This document shows, piece by piece, positions 36,145 through 47,599 of a stretch of 64,000 nt of DNA; the first letter of the stretch is position 1; each line of letters opens with the position of its first letter. Made by a program: the position numbers and the translations under genes. The notes beneath the pieces are model-generated. The model searched no databases, was not told the origin of the DNA, and saw only the letters and a list, made by a program, of their open reading frames with translations. Source of the stretch: Watersipora subatra (Eukaryota > Bryozoa > Gymnolaemata > Cheilostomatida > Watersiporidae); contig NC_088711.1 of NCBI RefSeq assembly GCF_963576615.1, forward strand, positions 8,736,869 to 8,800,868, given 5' to 3'.

Positions 36145-37473
36145 CAAATGTACAGGTTATATAAATTGTCACTGGCAGGAGATCTACGATTTTATCGGTA
36201 TTCAAACATTATTACATCACTGCTAATTAGTAATCATAAACGAGGCTTCATGAGGGCAAAGGATATGAAGTACATACATGGTAAAGCATTACTTGGTGCA
36301 AGTGTATGCTGTCTATCACCAATAAAATCTAATTTGATGTTATTTAAGTAAGCAATTATTGGCACGTTTGCTACAAACTTGTACAATTGTAAAACAATTG
36401 AACTACGTACCCTTTGGCACATAAATCTTCAGGAACACAGTCATCGCAGCAATAGTTTAGCTGCAGTGATAATGACCCTTTTAATATACCTTGAGCAAAT
36501 GTTAAATGCTAATTATAGAATAGTCAAACGTTAAATATCTAAATAATTATATATGACGACCTGACTGATTTAAAAAGTCATTGATAGAGTTAAATGACAT
36601 GAATTATGTCGCTGAAAGCTAAAAATGTTCGGCGTATTCGGTAGTTGAATTTAGTTTAGAATTTGAATGTAACTCTTAAAAAGTCTATGTAAAGGGAATA
36701 GCAGTTTTCACCCATTGCATGTGGGAATTCGCTAGGCTTCACTCCATTCAATGCCTGCTAAACCTACATGGAAGTAGAGTAGAACTAAATTTTTAATGAC
36801 ATGAAACAACAATTTTGTGTTTTTGTTGAACTACTCTGATTAAATTAAAGCTTTATAAATGGTAGTTGGTGTGCCTAGGCAATCCTAAATCCTTATCGTA
36901 TCTTTCCATAATGGAAACCTTCATATGATACCAAGAATGACTGCTATGTCAAAACACAACTAATTTAATATTGAAGAAAATGCATTAATAAAAACAAGTA
37001 TGTGTACATACTTACAAAGGTTTGCGTGGCATTTAGTTGATTTCAGATTTTACTCATAACATCATAAATTTTTGATTGAAGGAATTGTTGTACAGCAGAG
37101 AAATAGTTTGAATCTCGCAATAATTTCATTCACTGTGAAACCTTTGTAATTTTTTGTCTTGTCTTTCTCATCAGCACCCAATTGTAGAAATGTGCGGTTT
37201 TTACTCGATTTAAATTCCGTTATTGCAAATTGACTTTGCCTACATTAGTTATCGGTTTTTGTTACGAATGGTTTATGCTGTAGTTCCTAATTTATATCTC
37301 TAATTTATCTATAAAATCCGATCATGGCTTATCAAAAGTGGCCTTTTTAAAAATATGAATTTCAATCATATTTCTGTTTAATTGCAAAAGAAATTAGGCT
37401 ATGATGCCTAATGTGTTGTGTCTGATTTTTTATAAGTCATTGTTTCGTTTTCTATGCATTTTAGATTTACAAA
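36145..37473. other. Upstream region of PXMP4
   Basis: No other gene or element was recognised. It presumably holds the PXMP4 promoter and leader, but nothing decisive is visible. Confidence 0.4.
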
Positions 37474-40400
37474 ATGAATATTTTGTTGGATCCTGCGTAT
37501 CACTCCATCTTGGCTATTCTCAAGGGACTTCGGAATGGAGCTGTTTATGGTGCCAAGATCCGTCTACCCCATGCCTTTGTTATGACATTCTTATTTCGCA
37601 GTGGACCGTGAGTTTGGATTACAAATTAGAAACTTAACCTAAGTCCACCGCTCATGGAAAATGAGCCAAATTTACATGACACTCCTTTAGACTAAAACAA
37701 AATATTCATTTAGTGGACGCTCAACTGTGCATTATCGAAATACAGTCATACCTCGACATAGGAGTTCTCTGACACACAAAAAAATCGAGATACAAGCAAA
37801 ATTTCAAGCAAGTTTTTATCTTGAAATATCAGGAAACTGAGATTAGAGCCGGTTCTCTATGCGGCCACTAAGTGGCTAAGTATGTGAGAGGCTATGTTCC
37901 AGAACAGCATCACTTGGTCTTTTTCGTCGAGTCAGTCTGCAAAAAGTCAGCTAAAAGTTATAGTGGACGCGAGGTAGAAAGCGCCAAACTGGAAAAGATA
38001 ATAAGAAAAATTAAAACAAAGGCAAAAGTTGAGTTGATCTTGAGTTTAGAGTTAAGTCTTGTAAAAGATTAAAACTTAAGCTTTGAATGTGTATTTAGTA
38101 AGCTAAATTTATTTAAGTTTAATTCCAATTTATGTAGTTACTTATTATCACAAACTAGTGTAGCAAACACGTTGCTGTCAGTCTCTCTCACACTGCCATT
38201 AGCCACTCCATCTGTCTCGAAGGTAAGAACTCCATACAGTACTGTACATAGCAATTTTATGCTTTATTGCAGATCGTAACCACTAAATTGATATTTGTTA
38301 CTTTGGAAGCGTAGGTAGTGAATTACAACAATCAAAATATATTTTCTTATCATAATTTCCTGTTTTTAGATGGTTTTTTAATAGTGTGGGAACATATTAA
38401 TTTGTATTTAGTTATTTTATAAAGGAAATATTGCTTTGAGATACGAGAACAATGGCATAAGAGTTCATTCCCGGCACGCATTAAGCTCTTATGTCGCGGT
38501 TTGACTGCACACTTTGATATTTTGGTTCTACAGCGTGAGGTGCAATTATGAATAAAACTTAAAGGTTGACTTGCAACAAAATTTACATTACAGTTATTTG
38601 GTATCATAAGATTCACCATGTCTTACTCTGTTGTGTTGTAGGTGCAAAATATATGGGAATGTGATTACAAGCTCTTAAAAGCTAAAAAAACGAACAGTTA
38701 ATCACAGCCACACGAGACCGCCATAGTTTGGATTCGCTTTCCAAAGCGGCTCAAATGTGACATAGTTGTTACAGGATGGTTTCTGTTTACACTTTCATGC
38801 AATCTCATTCGTCGAAATATTTTTACAAATATACTTCATGCATTCAATAAAACCATGTCTATTGTTCTTACGCGTCTGTTTTATCGTCATCGTAATGCTG
38901 TCACTTTTAGCATTGATATCTTATAACTTACCGTAAGAAATCGTTAAACTTTTTAACCTTAGCTCGAAGGAGTACATATCATTGTCTGATAATCATGACG
39001 AGCTTGTTGGTTACCTGTGATAATCGAAAATAGCTGCGAAAATTATTTGCGAAGTTGTATTGGGTCACATGATCAGATTACGACTTGACGATTAGTCCGA
39101 GCCGAAACAAAACTGTAAAGTAGCGAGCATCTATATTTGATATGAGGTCCTCGGTAAAACTCGAAGTGTTTGTCATAAACTAGTGCTACAATAAGTTTTA
39201 TATTGAGCTTTTTATTGGCCTTTCAATTCACGTGAGAACATAACGTGACAAGACGATAACCAAACTGTGATGAATACGTCAGATAAATAAAGAGATTCCA
39301 ATATACTTCGGCTTTTCGTTTTTGAGCTTTTAAGAGCTTGTAATCACATTTCCACATATTTTGCAACTACAACACAACAGAGTAAGACATGGTAAATCTT
39401 TTGATACCAAATAACTGTAATGTAAATTTTATTGCAAGTCAACCTTTAACATGTGATTTAAGGAATCACTTTTTCAAGTTTGCTAGACTTGCAACCCTAT
39501 TATTTTTGGTTACCCTTGTTTATGGTTGGAATTCTTTTGGAGTTGCATGTTCACAAAGATTGTTCAAATATCAGTTTTTTTTACCATGCATTCTCCGGAA
39601 GGCTTCGTAGGAATTGCATACGCCATGAGGAGAAGACATTCTGAAAATCATCAGATACAAAGCTTTACTCCTGTTTGTTTGCTGATATTCACGGTTTATA
39701 CACTTTAGACTGAAGGAGAAGCTTGCTTGGATTCTTGATGCCACTCGTCAACATTCCACAAACTTAGCCAAGTTTGTTTTCATCTATAAGTCACTGTGCA
39801 AACTGTTCTCATGGTCAGAAGGGAAGCCTAAGCAATACCATTCAGCCATAGCTGCTTTTGTTGGCGGTTATATTGTGTTTGGAAAGAGAACGAGTGTTAA
39901 TGAACAAGTAAGTTATCCCAAATTTATGTAAGTCGCTTTTTGTCTCACATTTGTCTAAGATCAGCAGTAGGCTTGGCGATACTCGGTATTTTTTCCATTT
40001 CCAATCAGATAACCCCCAGGTGGGTGTTTAAGAGGATGGTTTTCAGGGACTAGTCGCAGTTTACAAATCAAATATTTTTAGTGGCTTAGAGCAAAGCATG
40101 ATGTGTAAAATTTGTATGATATCAGCCAAAAAAATGTAGAAACGCACAACATTTACGCAGATACATGTAAAACAGACAGACACCCAATGATAAAGTGGGA
40201 TTTATGAATATAGATTGGTCTATATTCTATAGAGCTGTCTGTCAAGACCTTTTGTTTCAGGCTGTTTGTATCACATTTTTGACCATGAAGTTTTTTCCAA
40301 TCCTATTTTTGGTGTAAGTATTCTGTTACGCCTTAACTTGCTGGTTGACGTGATGCTTTATACTGAAGCAGCACTCAAATCCACCACTGTTAGCGCAGTT

Positions 40401-41005
40401 TGAATAGCAGTATATCCCTGGTCTAATGCCAGCATTCCTGTTTGGTTTCCTGAGCAATGAGCTCTCTGTTCCTTACATTCAAGTATTTAAGCTAGTAAGT
40501 AAAACATGTTTTGGATAAAGATAATGCATGGAATGATAGCTGAGTGATCTAGCTTGGTTTTTTGTTGATTAGAGGCATTAATTATCAGTTTACTTTGTTA
40601 CAATCTGAGCAAGAAGTCTCCAACAAGATACATCTACAAACTGCTTGTCATTTTTAGTATGTTTTAATGTTTTATTCTATTGTAGATCATGTATTTGTTT
40701 TCAAGAACATGTGTGATATATTTTAATGTTTTATTTTATTGTAGATCAACATGTATTTGCTTTCAAGAATACTTTTTGGATTAACAAGGCTTGGCATAGA
40801 GAAAGGCTATGTTAGAGACCCTAAGGTGGAGACATTCCCAATTTTTGCTGCTATAGTTTGGGGTATTGTTTTGTGGTTATTTGAATATTATCCCAACACC
40901 CTGCAGAGCTCACTGAGGAGTTCTATGACCTATCTGTATCATGACAGTGAAAGATGGACTAGTATATGGGATTTTCTTGTATGGAATACTAGTAAACTTT
41001 GGTAG
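37474..41005 (+). CDS. PXMP4: PXMP4 (PMP24), peroxisomal membrane protein 4
   Basis: Coding exons 37474-37607, 39709-39907 and 40745-41005 join in frame to 197 codons (human PXMP4 is 212). PXMP4 is a multi-pass peroxisomal membrane protein of the Tim17/Tim22/PMP24 superfamily. Its biochemical role is poorly known, with links to ether-lipid metabolism. Diagnostic stretches are ILAILKGLRNGAVYGAKIRL (residues 12-31), PHAFVMTFLFRSGP (32-45), FVGGYIVFGKRTSVNEQINM (95-114), MYLLSRILFGLTRLGIEKGY (114-133) and LQSSLRSSMTYLYHDSERW near the end. The start ATG gives MNILLDPAYHSILAIL, close to the family start. Intron 1 holds two transposons. Intron 2 holds a possible in-frame cassette exon (40411-40494) and a decoy copy of the exon 3 acceptor. 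RPS16 begins about 0.6 kb downstream on the same strand. Confidence 0.96.
37743..38507. mobile_element. TA-flanked Tigger/pogo-like MITE, family E copy 2
   Basis: The left end CAGTCATACCTCGACATAGG follows TA (37741-37742). The right end, inverted, is CAGTCAAACCGCGACATAAG, with CA instead of TA outside it. The CAGxCATACCTCG start resembles remembered Tigger/pogo ends. The interior has GAACAGCATCACTTGGTCTT and GTCAGCTAAAAGTTATAG, shared with E copies 1 and 3. PXMP4 intron 1. Confidence 0.78.
38563..39445. mobile_element. TTAA-flanked long-inverted-repeat element, family A copy 3
   Basis: TTAA on both sides (38559-38562 and 39446-39449), AGGTTGACTTGC ends and long inverted arms. The interior is in the opposite orientation to the copies at 10195 and 19599 and matches the copy at 44064 closely. 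It is only 55 bp from the end of the E copy 2 element. PXMP4 intron 1. Confidence 0.9.
40411..40494 (+). other. Possible in-frame cassette exon of PXMP4
   Basis: An 84-nt open stretch (28 codons, YIPGLMPAFLFGFLSNELSV...) is preceded by AG and followed by GTAAGT. Both flanking PXMP4 introns are phase 0, so including it would keep frame between NEQ (residue 111) and INMYLL. It is hydrophobic with a P-G-L...F motif that loosely resembles TMEM135/PMP24 membrane segments. Human PXMP4 has no residues here. It could be an alternative exon or a decayed paralogous exon. Confidence 0.4.
40658..40774 (+). repeat. Tandem duplication of the PXMP4 exon 3 splice acceptor
   Basis: TTTTAATGTTTTATTCTATT-GTAG-ATCATGTATTTGTTTTCAAG (near 40662-40705) is repeated 59 bp later as the real acceptor and exon start (near 40721-40766). 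The upstream copy would encode IMYLFSRT against INMYLLSRI in the true exon. Use of the upstream AG (exon from 40686) would add 59 nt and shift the frame. Confidence 0.85.
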
Positions 41006-41273
41006 CGCTGTTTAGTAGTTACTGCATTTTGCGGAATCTGTCGGATGTATTAATTTTTTTCGCATGTGATTTTTATGCAAATCCTTATTTTTTTGCAATA
41101 CATATTGTATTATAATGCAATAACCATTTTACACTCTAATCTATATTGTATGTTAAATATAACTTTTTAAATGCAAATAAATTACACAATTATAAAATAT
41201 CCTAAAAGATTTGATTGTGTATTGACTATAAATGTATGACTACAAATGTCATACATTTTAATAGAGCAATACA

Positions 41274-41279
41274 AATAAA
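41274..41279 (+). terminator. Candidate polyadenylation signal, PXMP4
   Basis: AATAAA in CAAATAAAAGG, about 270 bp past the stop codon. Another AATAAA is at about 41175, so which one is used is unclear. Confidence 0.4.
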
Positions 41280-41615
41280 AGGTATGATATAGTTGTAGGT
41301 ATACGCATTTGTCTTATTCCCTTCTAGCTGTTTTCAATTGTGTGCTAATTTCTTTTTTCAGGCTGAACTTTGTGAAACACAGATTTCATAGCCAATGTAA
41401 AGCGTAAATGCACAAGAAGTTGGTCAGATATCTAAATGAGTAAATGTAAAATGAATTGATGCTGATGCGTTCGAGTAGAACGACCTATTCGTTTTAATGT
41501 TTTGAGAGTTACCCGCTCAACCATGTAAATCTACGCTTACGACAGACCGCGCTATAGTTCCATAAAGTTTTCACATTGCGCCGAAGCTAAAGTTTTCGCT
41601 TGCGTACCTGTTAAG

Positions 41616-41641
41616 TTCCTTTTTGTCTTCAACTTCCGGCG
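41616..41641 (+). promoter_or_regulatory. Candidate 5'TOP start and non-coding first exon of RPS16
   Basis: TTCCTTTTTGTCTTC is a pyrimidine tract of the type found at the 5' end of ribosomal-protein mRNAs. It is followed by AACTTCCGGCG and a donor GTGAGA at 41642. The next acceptor, TTTTAG at 42069, leaves ACACC directly before the RPS16 ATG. The order fits a short TOP leader exon spliced to the first coding exon. Confidence 0.5.
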
Positions 41642-42074
41642 GTGAGAATATCTTATTTCTTAATTTGATTGTTTATAGATAGAGTTTACTAGCGTAACCA
41701 ATAGTCGTATGCATTTTATTTTTGGCAACTTAAATTTTCATGTGCATCTAAAGGGATTTTGCAGGCTACACAGTATATATTCAAGTTTTTACTCATTAAA
41801 CGTGTTGCACAAAGCCGTACTGTAACTGCTTTTGCCGATAGAGCGGAATGCTTAGTTAATTATTTTTTGTTTTTTTTTGTTCTATTTGCCTTTTAGCATT
41901 TTTAAGTTTTAATTGTTATACTTAATTTAATAGCTGCTTGAAAATTCAATGCATTTTGAAGAAGGTAATAAAGCATGTTGTAAAACTGAAAGGTTTGTTA
42001 AGACTTCTTCCATAACACCAACTTTTGAGCTTTTCTGGTATTATTCAATTGCTAATGTTGTAATTTTAGACACC

Positions 42075-45000
42075 ATGTCAACTGAAAAGAAGGGCCCTCT
42101 GCAGTCTGTTCAAGTCTTTGGTCGAAAGGTTAGTAGAATATGCTGCTAATGTGTGTGATACAACAGACTATCTCATAAATAACATCGAAACGGTACAGAA
42201 TAATGCACTGACATACCGGCCAACTCTCACGCACTCACCCCAAAGAAAAAATGGAAACGCGTGAGATTTTTGCCCCATTTTCCACAATTTTATATATACT
42301 ATCATTGATACATCAATTGCCCCAAAACCAAATCTCACGCATTGCCCCACTCTTGGGTTGGCAGGTCTGTGCACTGATCTATATCAAATCTCACGGAAAG
42401 GGTCAACATAACAGCAAATCGTGAAATATACCATCTTAAATTCCTAGTCATTTCCAAATGCAAATCAGACATTTGATATTGATATATTATGAGGAAAACC
42501 AGAAGTCTTTAATTACATCATGTGATCAGCTCATGAACAAAGAACCACATCAATTACTACTCGAGAGCAGCATCACGCAGTGGGCCTCCTACTATCTATG
42601 CTAAGAAATCTGTTTATCAAAGCAGCTTTGTGTTGAATTTAGTTTGTGAACGCAATCTAATTTCATATCGTGAATATCAACCACAAACTGTTATTCAGAT
42701 ATATTTTACAAGTTGGCCGCATTGAAACATTATACTTATTACAAGCGGGTTAAAGATTGAAATTAGCGAGGCCACCACTTATTATATTCTCTGTGTGCCA
42801 GAGAAGAGAGAATCAGTAATGTAAAATACTATTTGTAGTCAGTTGCTGTGCTCTTTACCCAGAAAGTTGCAAATGGTATTTATTCTTACTTTATATAGGT
42901 GTAGTAGGTGTTCATGTAGCTCTAGTAAAAACTAACTGGTTGAAAATAAGCTTCTCTTACAATACCTTTATTTAAAATTCTCAAAATACAGTAGCCTAAC
43001 TGCTTTGTGAAAAAATGTTTTTACAATGTAGAAAATTCTTGAAGTTTGGTGATTACACCCTCTTGGGTGAGGGCTGAGTGGAATGTTTTGCAGACTCTCA
43101 AAACTAACCATTTGAGACCAACTTTTCAAAAAAGTTACAAAAGTGCTATATAATTTGTTGTAACTTTTAATGGACCTGTTCATAACTTACCTTTTGAAAA
43201 TAATGCTGTTTTTTGCCATAAAAAGCCAACAGTTACCTGTTGATTTATTTTTAAATGAAGCAGGGTTACCTAAAATAAGTTAATGAACACTTGCAAACTA
43301 AATGGTCTGCAAGTATTTAATAAATGCAATAATGAGTGTCGAATATTATAAAAAGTTGTAAACTCTGCGTGAGACATTTATTCATGGGGATATCCTAACA
43401 GTTTTCTGTAAAAAAATTTTCAATAGTTTTCATAGCAAGACAAGTCATGAATTTTTGATAAATCGGTGATGGCAATGAAATGTGTTATTTAGTTATGCTT
43501 ACCATGATTTAGAAGTTCCTATTTTGCGGCACAATAATTTGTAAGTTTTAATCATGTTTTAGAAAACAGCCACTGCTGTTGCTCACTGTAAACGAGGAAA
43601 TGGTTTGATGAAGGTTAATGGCCGACCACTGGAACTTGTGGAGCCAGCCACTCTCAGGTTAGAAAATCTCCGCACTCCCTCTTTCTCTCTGGAAGTTTTC
43701 GTGTTCATTCATGAGATGATTTATTTTGTCAGTTTGTCTGAAGACTTCACCGCAACCTTTAATTTTGTGTAGATACAAGCTCTTGGAGCCAGTACTGTTG
43801 CTTGGAAAGGACAAGTTTGCTGGTGTCGACATCAGGGTACGAGTGAAAGGAGGCGGTCATGTCTCTCAAGTATATGCCATCAGACAAGCTATTAGCAAAT
43901 CACTGGTTGCTTACTACCAAAAATGTAAGTTGTTTTAAATTTTGCTATTATGATTTATAACCATATAACTCTGAATTAATTTAATTAGTGATTTAAATTA
44001 ATTTAGTAAAATTTAGGTTTGGTTTTTTAATTTAGGTTATTGTCAATGGTTTGACATTCTTAAAGGTTGACTTGCAACAAAATTTATTATTTGTTACCAA
44101 ACGATTCACTATGTCTTACTCCGCTGTGTTGTAGGTGCAAAATATGTGGAAATGTGATTACAAGCTCTTAAAAGCCCAAAAACGAACAGTTAATCGCAGC
44201 CACACGAGACCGCCGTAGTTTGGATTCGCTTTCCAAAGCGGCTCAAATGTGACGTAGTTGTTACAGGATGGTTTCTGTTTACACTTTCATGCAATCTCAT
44301 TCGTCGAAATATTTTCACAAATATACTTCATGCATTCAATAAACCATGTCTATTGTTCTTACGCGTCTGTTTTATCGTCATTGTAATGCTGTCACTTTTA
44401 GCATTGATATCTTATAACTTACCGTAAAAAATCGTTAAACTTTTTAACCTTAGCTCGAAGAGGTACATATCGTTGTCTGATAATCATGACGAGCCTGTTG
44501 GTTACCGGTGATAATCGAAAATAGCTGCAAAAATTATTTGCGAAGTATTGGGTCACATGATCAGATTACGACTTGATGATTAGATCAAGCCGAAACAAAA
44601 CTGTAAAGTAGCGAGCATCTATATTTGATACGGGGTCTTCGGTAAAACCCGAAGTGTTTGTCATAAACTAGTACTACGATAAGTTTTATATTGAGCTATA
44701 TAAGTATATTTGTGAAAATATTTCGCCGAATCGAGGTTGCGTGAAAGTGTAAACAGAAGCCATCTTGTTTAACTACGTCCCATTTGAGCCATTTTGGAAA
44801 GAGATTCTAATCTATGGCGGTCTCGTGATGGCTGCGATTAACTGTTTGTTTTTTAGCTTTTAAGAGCTTGTGATCACATTTCCACATATTTGCACCTACA
44901 ACACAGCAGAGTAAGACATGGTGAATCTTTTGATACCAACTGTCATGTGAATTTTGTTGCAAGTCAACCTTTAACAGAGCCTCTACTAATGTCATAACCA

Positions 45001-47566
45001 TTTGGCTCTAATGTTCAGGGGACATCTGCTCATGCAGTCAACATATTTTATTTTGCAAAGAAAATTTGCAAGTGTATGTACGTGCATAGAGTTGCCCATA
45101 ACCTTGTTTTGATATATTCTGTACCCGTGAGTGAAATGTATGCTCCAGACTTGTTTCAGTAGTCTACACACCAGCTTGTGAAAAGAGTCCGCAAACCAAT
45201 AGTTAACCTTGACTTGCATAGTTGATCCATTTCAAAATGTGCTATTCGTTCCACATTTCAAATTCACCATGACAATAAATTTTTAGGTAGAGTTTAAAGC
45301 CTGCAAGAGTTTAGCTATTGATGAAGATTTTAGGTCCCAATTTTTAAGTTTATATTAACACACCTCTGTTAATCCATTAAAACCTTATATATCCCAGTGA
45401 AAACTTAAAGCTAAGAAATTTAGAGCTAAGAAATAGAAACTATAACTGCCACGTACAGCTTTTATCGTTTTTGCTAGGTAAATCAGACATGCTGATTATG
45501 ATTTTGTACTCAAAAATAAATATTGGTCCACTAACTTTCAAAGTCATTAAGGCTTTTTTACAGCGTTTCAATATCGGTCTCGAAAACAATACAATCGGCA
45601 CATCAAGCTCCGCCCATAACTATGTGACGCAGCCTAGCTTTTCAGGAATGGAAGTTAGGGATGTTTAGTCCGATTTTGAATGGTAGAGATGTGTGTCATA
45701 ATACCCATTATTATTTAAATTTAGCCTTCATAATAATCTGTCTTTTATGAATGGTAGATAAACTATTTAAAATTGCTCGTAGCTTGTTACAGGATGTTTA
45801 ATAGGCTGAACGCCGGGAAAAATGAGCTCGAAAAGCGGGATTTTATCACAAGCTAGCGTTGTTATCGCGCTTTTTTGAGCTCATTTTTAAATATGCAATG
45901 TTAAATAACTTATTTACCTTTCAGAAAAGTTTTGAAGGCTGAATTTAGATAATAATGGGTTTTAAGACGCCCATCTCTGTCATTCTAAATCGGACTAAAC
46001 ATCCCCGATTTCCGTTCCTAAAAAGCTAGCGCATGTCACATATTTATGGGCGGAGCTTGTTGTGTCAATCGTGTTGTTTTCGAGACCGATATTAAAACGC
46101 TGTAAAAAAGCCTTCATTACTCTGAAAGTTAGTGGACCAATCTTTATTTTGAGTACAAAATCGGAATCAGCGTGTCTGGTTTACCTAGAAAATATGATAA
46201 AAGTTGTACGTGACAGTTATGGTTAAAACTACCATGATTCCCTGCAATTTAAATCTGAAAGCCTCAGACCTACGGTTAGAGAATCCATATGCACCCTTAG
46301 TAACTATTGTTGATTGAGGGGTTTTAGGATGTTATACAATTACAACTTGGGCTTGTTCGAATATTTAGAGTTCCAATGCTGATTTAATATCATAGATTGT
46401 CACACCTTCACATAATGAAGTTAGTTTGTTCCAAGATCTGCTTCGTATGTTGGAGCAAGCATCGCTATATGTATACGCAGTAAATAGGGAAATGGCTTTG
46501 CAACCCAAATATGCATAACTCCTCAATGCATACTGATGATAATTACACTTGCAGTAAACCATGTTATTATTATCAAACTAAGTAGAGAGTAAATCATGTA
46601 AAAACCGCTGAATTTGTGAAGTAAGAATTGTTGAAGTTTTTATTGTCCCTGTACGTTACAGTCATGTGAACTATAACTTAACCTATACGAAGTTTAAACA
46701 AACATTAATTCAAGAGTTTTTAGAAACATTTGCATTGTTTCGAAAAGCAATGTGAATGTTGTGTCGTAGATTGGGACCTCAATACTAGGTGGTTTATGAT
46801 ATCTGAATATTCTATTTGTTGTTCTGTGTTCTGGTAATGAAAAATAACTAACAATGATGTTTGTACATTTTGCATTATCTTATTTGGCATTGCACACCTT
46901 TTTTGGTCATGAAGGAGGTTTAAAAAAAACCTTTTTTTGAACCAAAAAAGGTTTATTTTACATTAGTTTCAAAATATTTTTGAATTTAAAGATTCTTTTT
47001 GTTCAGAAAATTTTTTCACGCGCCTAATTAATTTTAATGAAATAAATTGGTTAGATCATTGTGGGTGTAAGAAAACTTGTACTTGTTGTGCTTTTTCGCA
47101 TAAAAGTCTGTGTTAAGTTGTCAAAAGATCTAAAGGTTTGTAGCAAACAAAATTTATTATCTTGAACATACAAAGAGATGTTATGGTGTTCTTTTGTAGT
47201 CAGATAGATTGTCTTATGCACATCTAGTGCAGTAGGTTCAGTTAGACAAGTCTGATTTGCATATCTAATGCAGAATTTCTAGTTATTTGCTTAGGGATCT
47301 ATAAACAATTTTATGTGCAAAGTATTGGCCTTGTGCTCGAGTATCTGATTTAGACATGTAATGTGCATTAAGATGGATTAAGACAGGTAATAAAGAATAT
47401 TCATGAAACTTTTGATTTAGATGTTGATGAGGCTTCCAAAAAAGAAATCAAGGATATCCTAGCCACTTATGACAAAGGATTACTGGTAGCAGATCCAAGG
47501 AGGAAAGAGTCAAAGAAATTTGGTGGACCAGGTGCTCGTGCCAGATACCAGAAGTCATACCGTTAA
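42075..47566 (+). CDS. RPS16: 40S ribosomal protein S16 (uS9)
   Basis: Coding exons 42075-42128, 43563-43657, 43773-43924 and 47421-47566 join in frame to 148 residues (human RPS16 is 146). The protein is part of the small ribosomal subunit head. The C-terminal tail reaches toward the P-site tRNA. The sequence is almost the animal consensus: [20 protein letters not shown] at the start, [60 protein letters not shown]-like stretch, and the invariant tail [17 protein letters not shown]. An AATAAA lies 23 bp past the stop (47589-47594). Intron 3 is 3.5 kb and holds two fold-back transposons, long for a ribosomal-protein gene. A hAT-type MITE sits in the first coding intron. Near-certain identification. 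Confidence 0.98.
42212..42369. mobile_element. 158-bp hAT-type MITE with intact 8-bp target duplication
   Basis: The ends CATACCGGCCAAC and, inverted, CAGACCTGCCAAC are terminal repeats with 3 mismatches in 13. The direct repeat TGCACTGA occurs immediately outside on both sides (42204-42211 and 42370-42377). An 8-bp target duplication and a CA-start TIR fit the hAT superfamily. The interior repeats CTCACGC. RPS16 first coding intron. Confidence 0.85.
44064..44970. mobile_element. TTAA-flanked long-inverted-repeat element, family A copy 4
   Basis: TTAA on both sides (44060-44063 and 44971-44974) and AGGTTGACTTGC ends. The interior matches copy 3 (38563-39445) in order and orientation with few differences, so these two are close relatives. 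RPS16 intron 3. Confidence 0.9.
45439..46223. mobile_element. TTAA-type long-inverted-repeat element, family B copy 1
   Basis: The left arm (ACTATAACTGCCACGTACAG, then CTTTTATCG...GGTAAATCAGAC) is repeated inverted at the right end. The inverted arms are about 290 bp and nearly meet in the middle. Flanking TTAA is decayed here but exact in copy 2 at 60692. The interior near 45815-45900 holds AGCGCGATAACAACGCTAGC-type sequence. RPS16 intron 3. Confidence 0.82.
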
Positions 47567-47588
47567 TTGTATCTTGGCTTTATGTATT

Positions 47589-47594
47589 AATAAA
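47589..47594 (+). terminator. Polyadenylation signal AATAAA, RPS16
   Basis: Hexamer 23 bp past the stop codon, typical of the short 3' ends of ribosomal-protein transcripts. Confidence 0.75.
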
Positions 47595-47599
47595 AAAAA

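Noticed and set aside
38350-39610. Small frames beginning [14 protein letters not shown] on both strands
   Set aside because: They come from the inverted ends of the AGGTTGACTTGC element, and similar sequence recurs at each copy.
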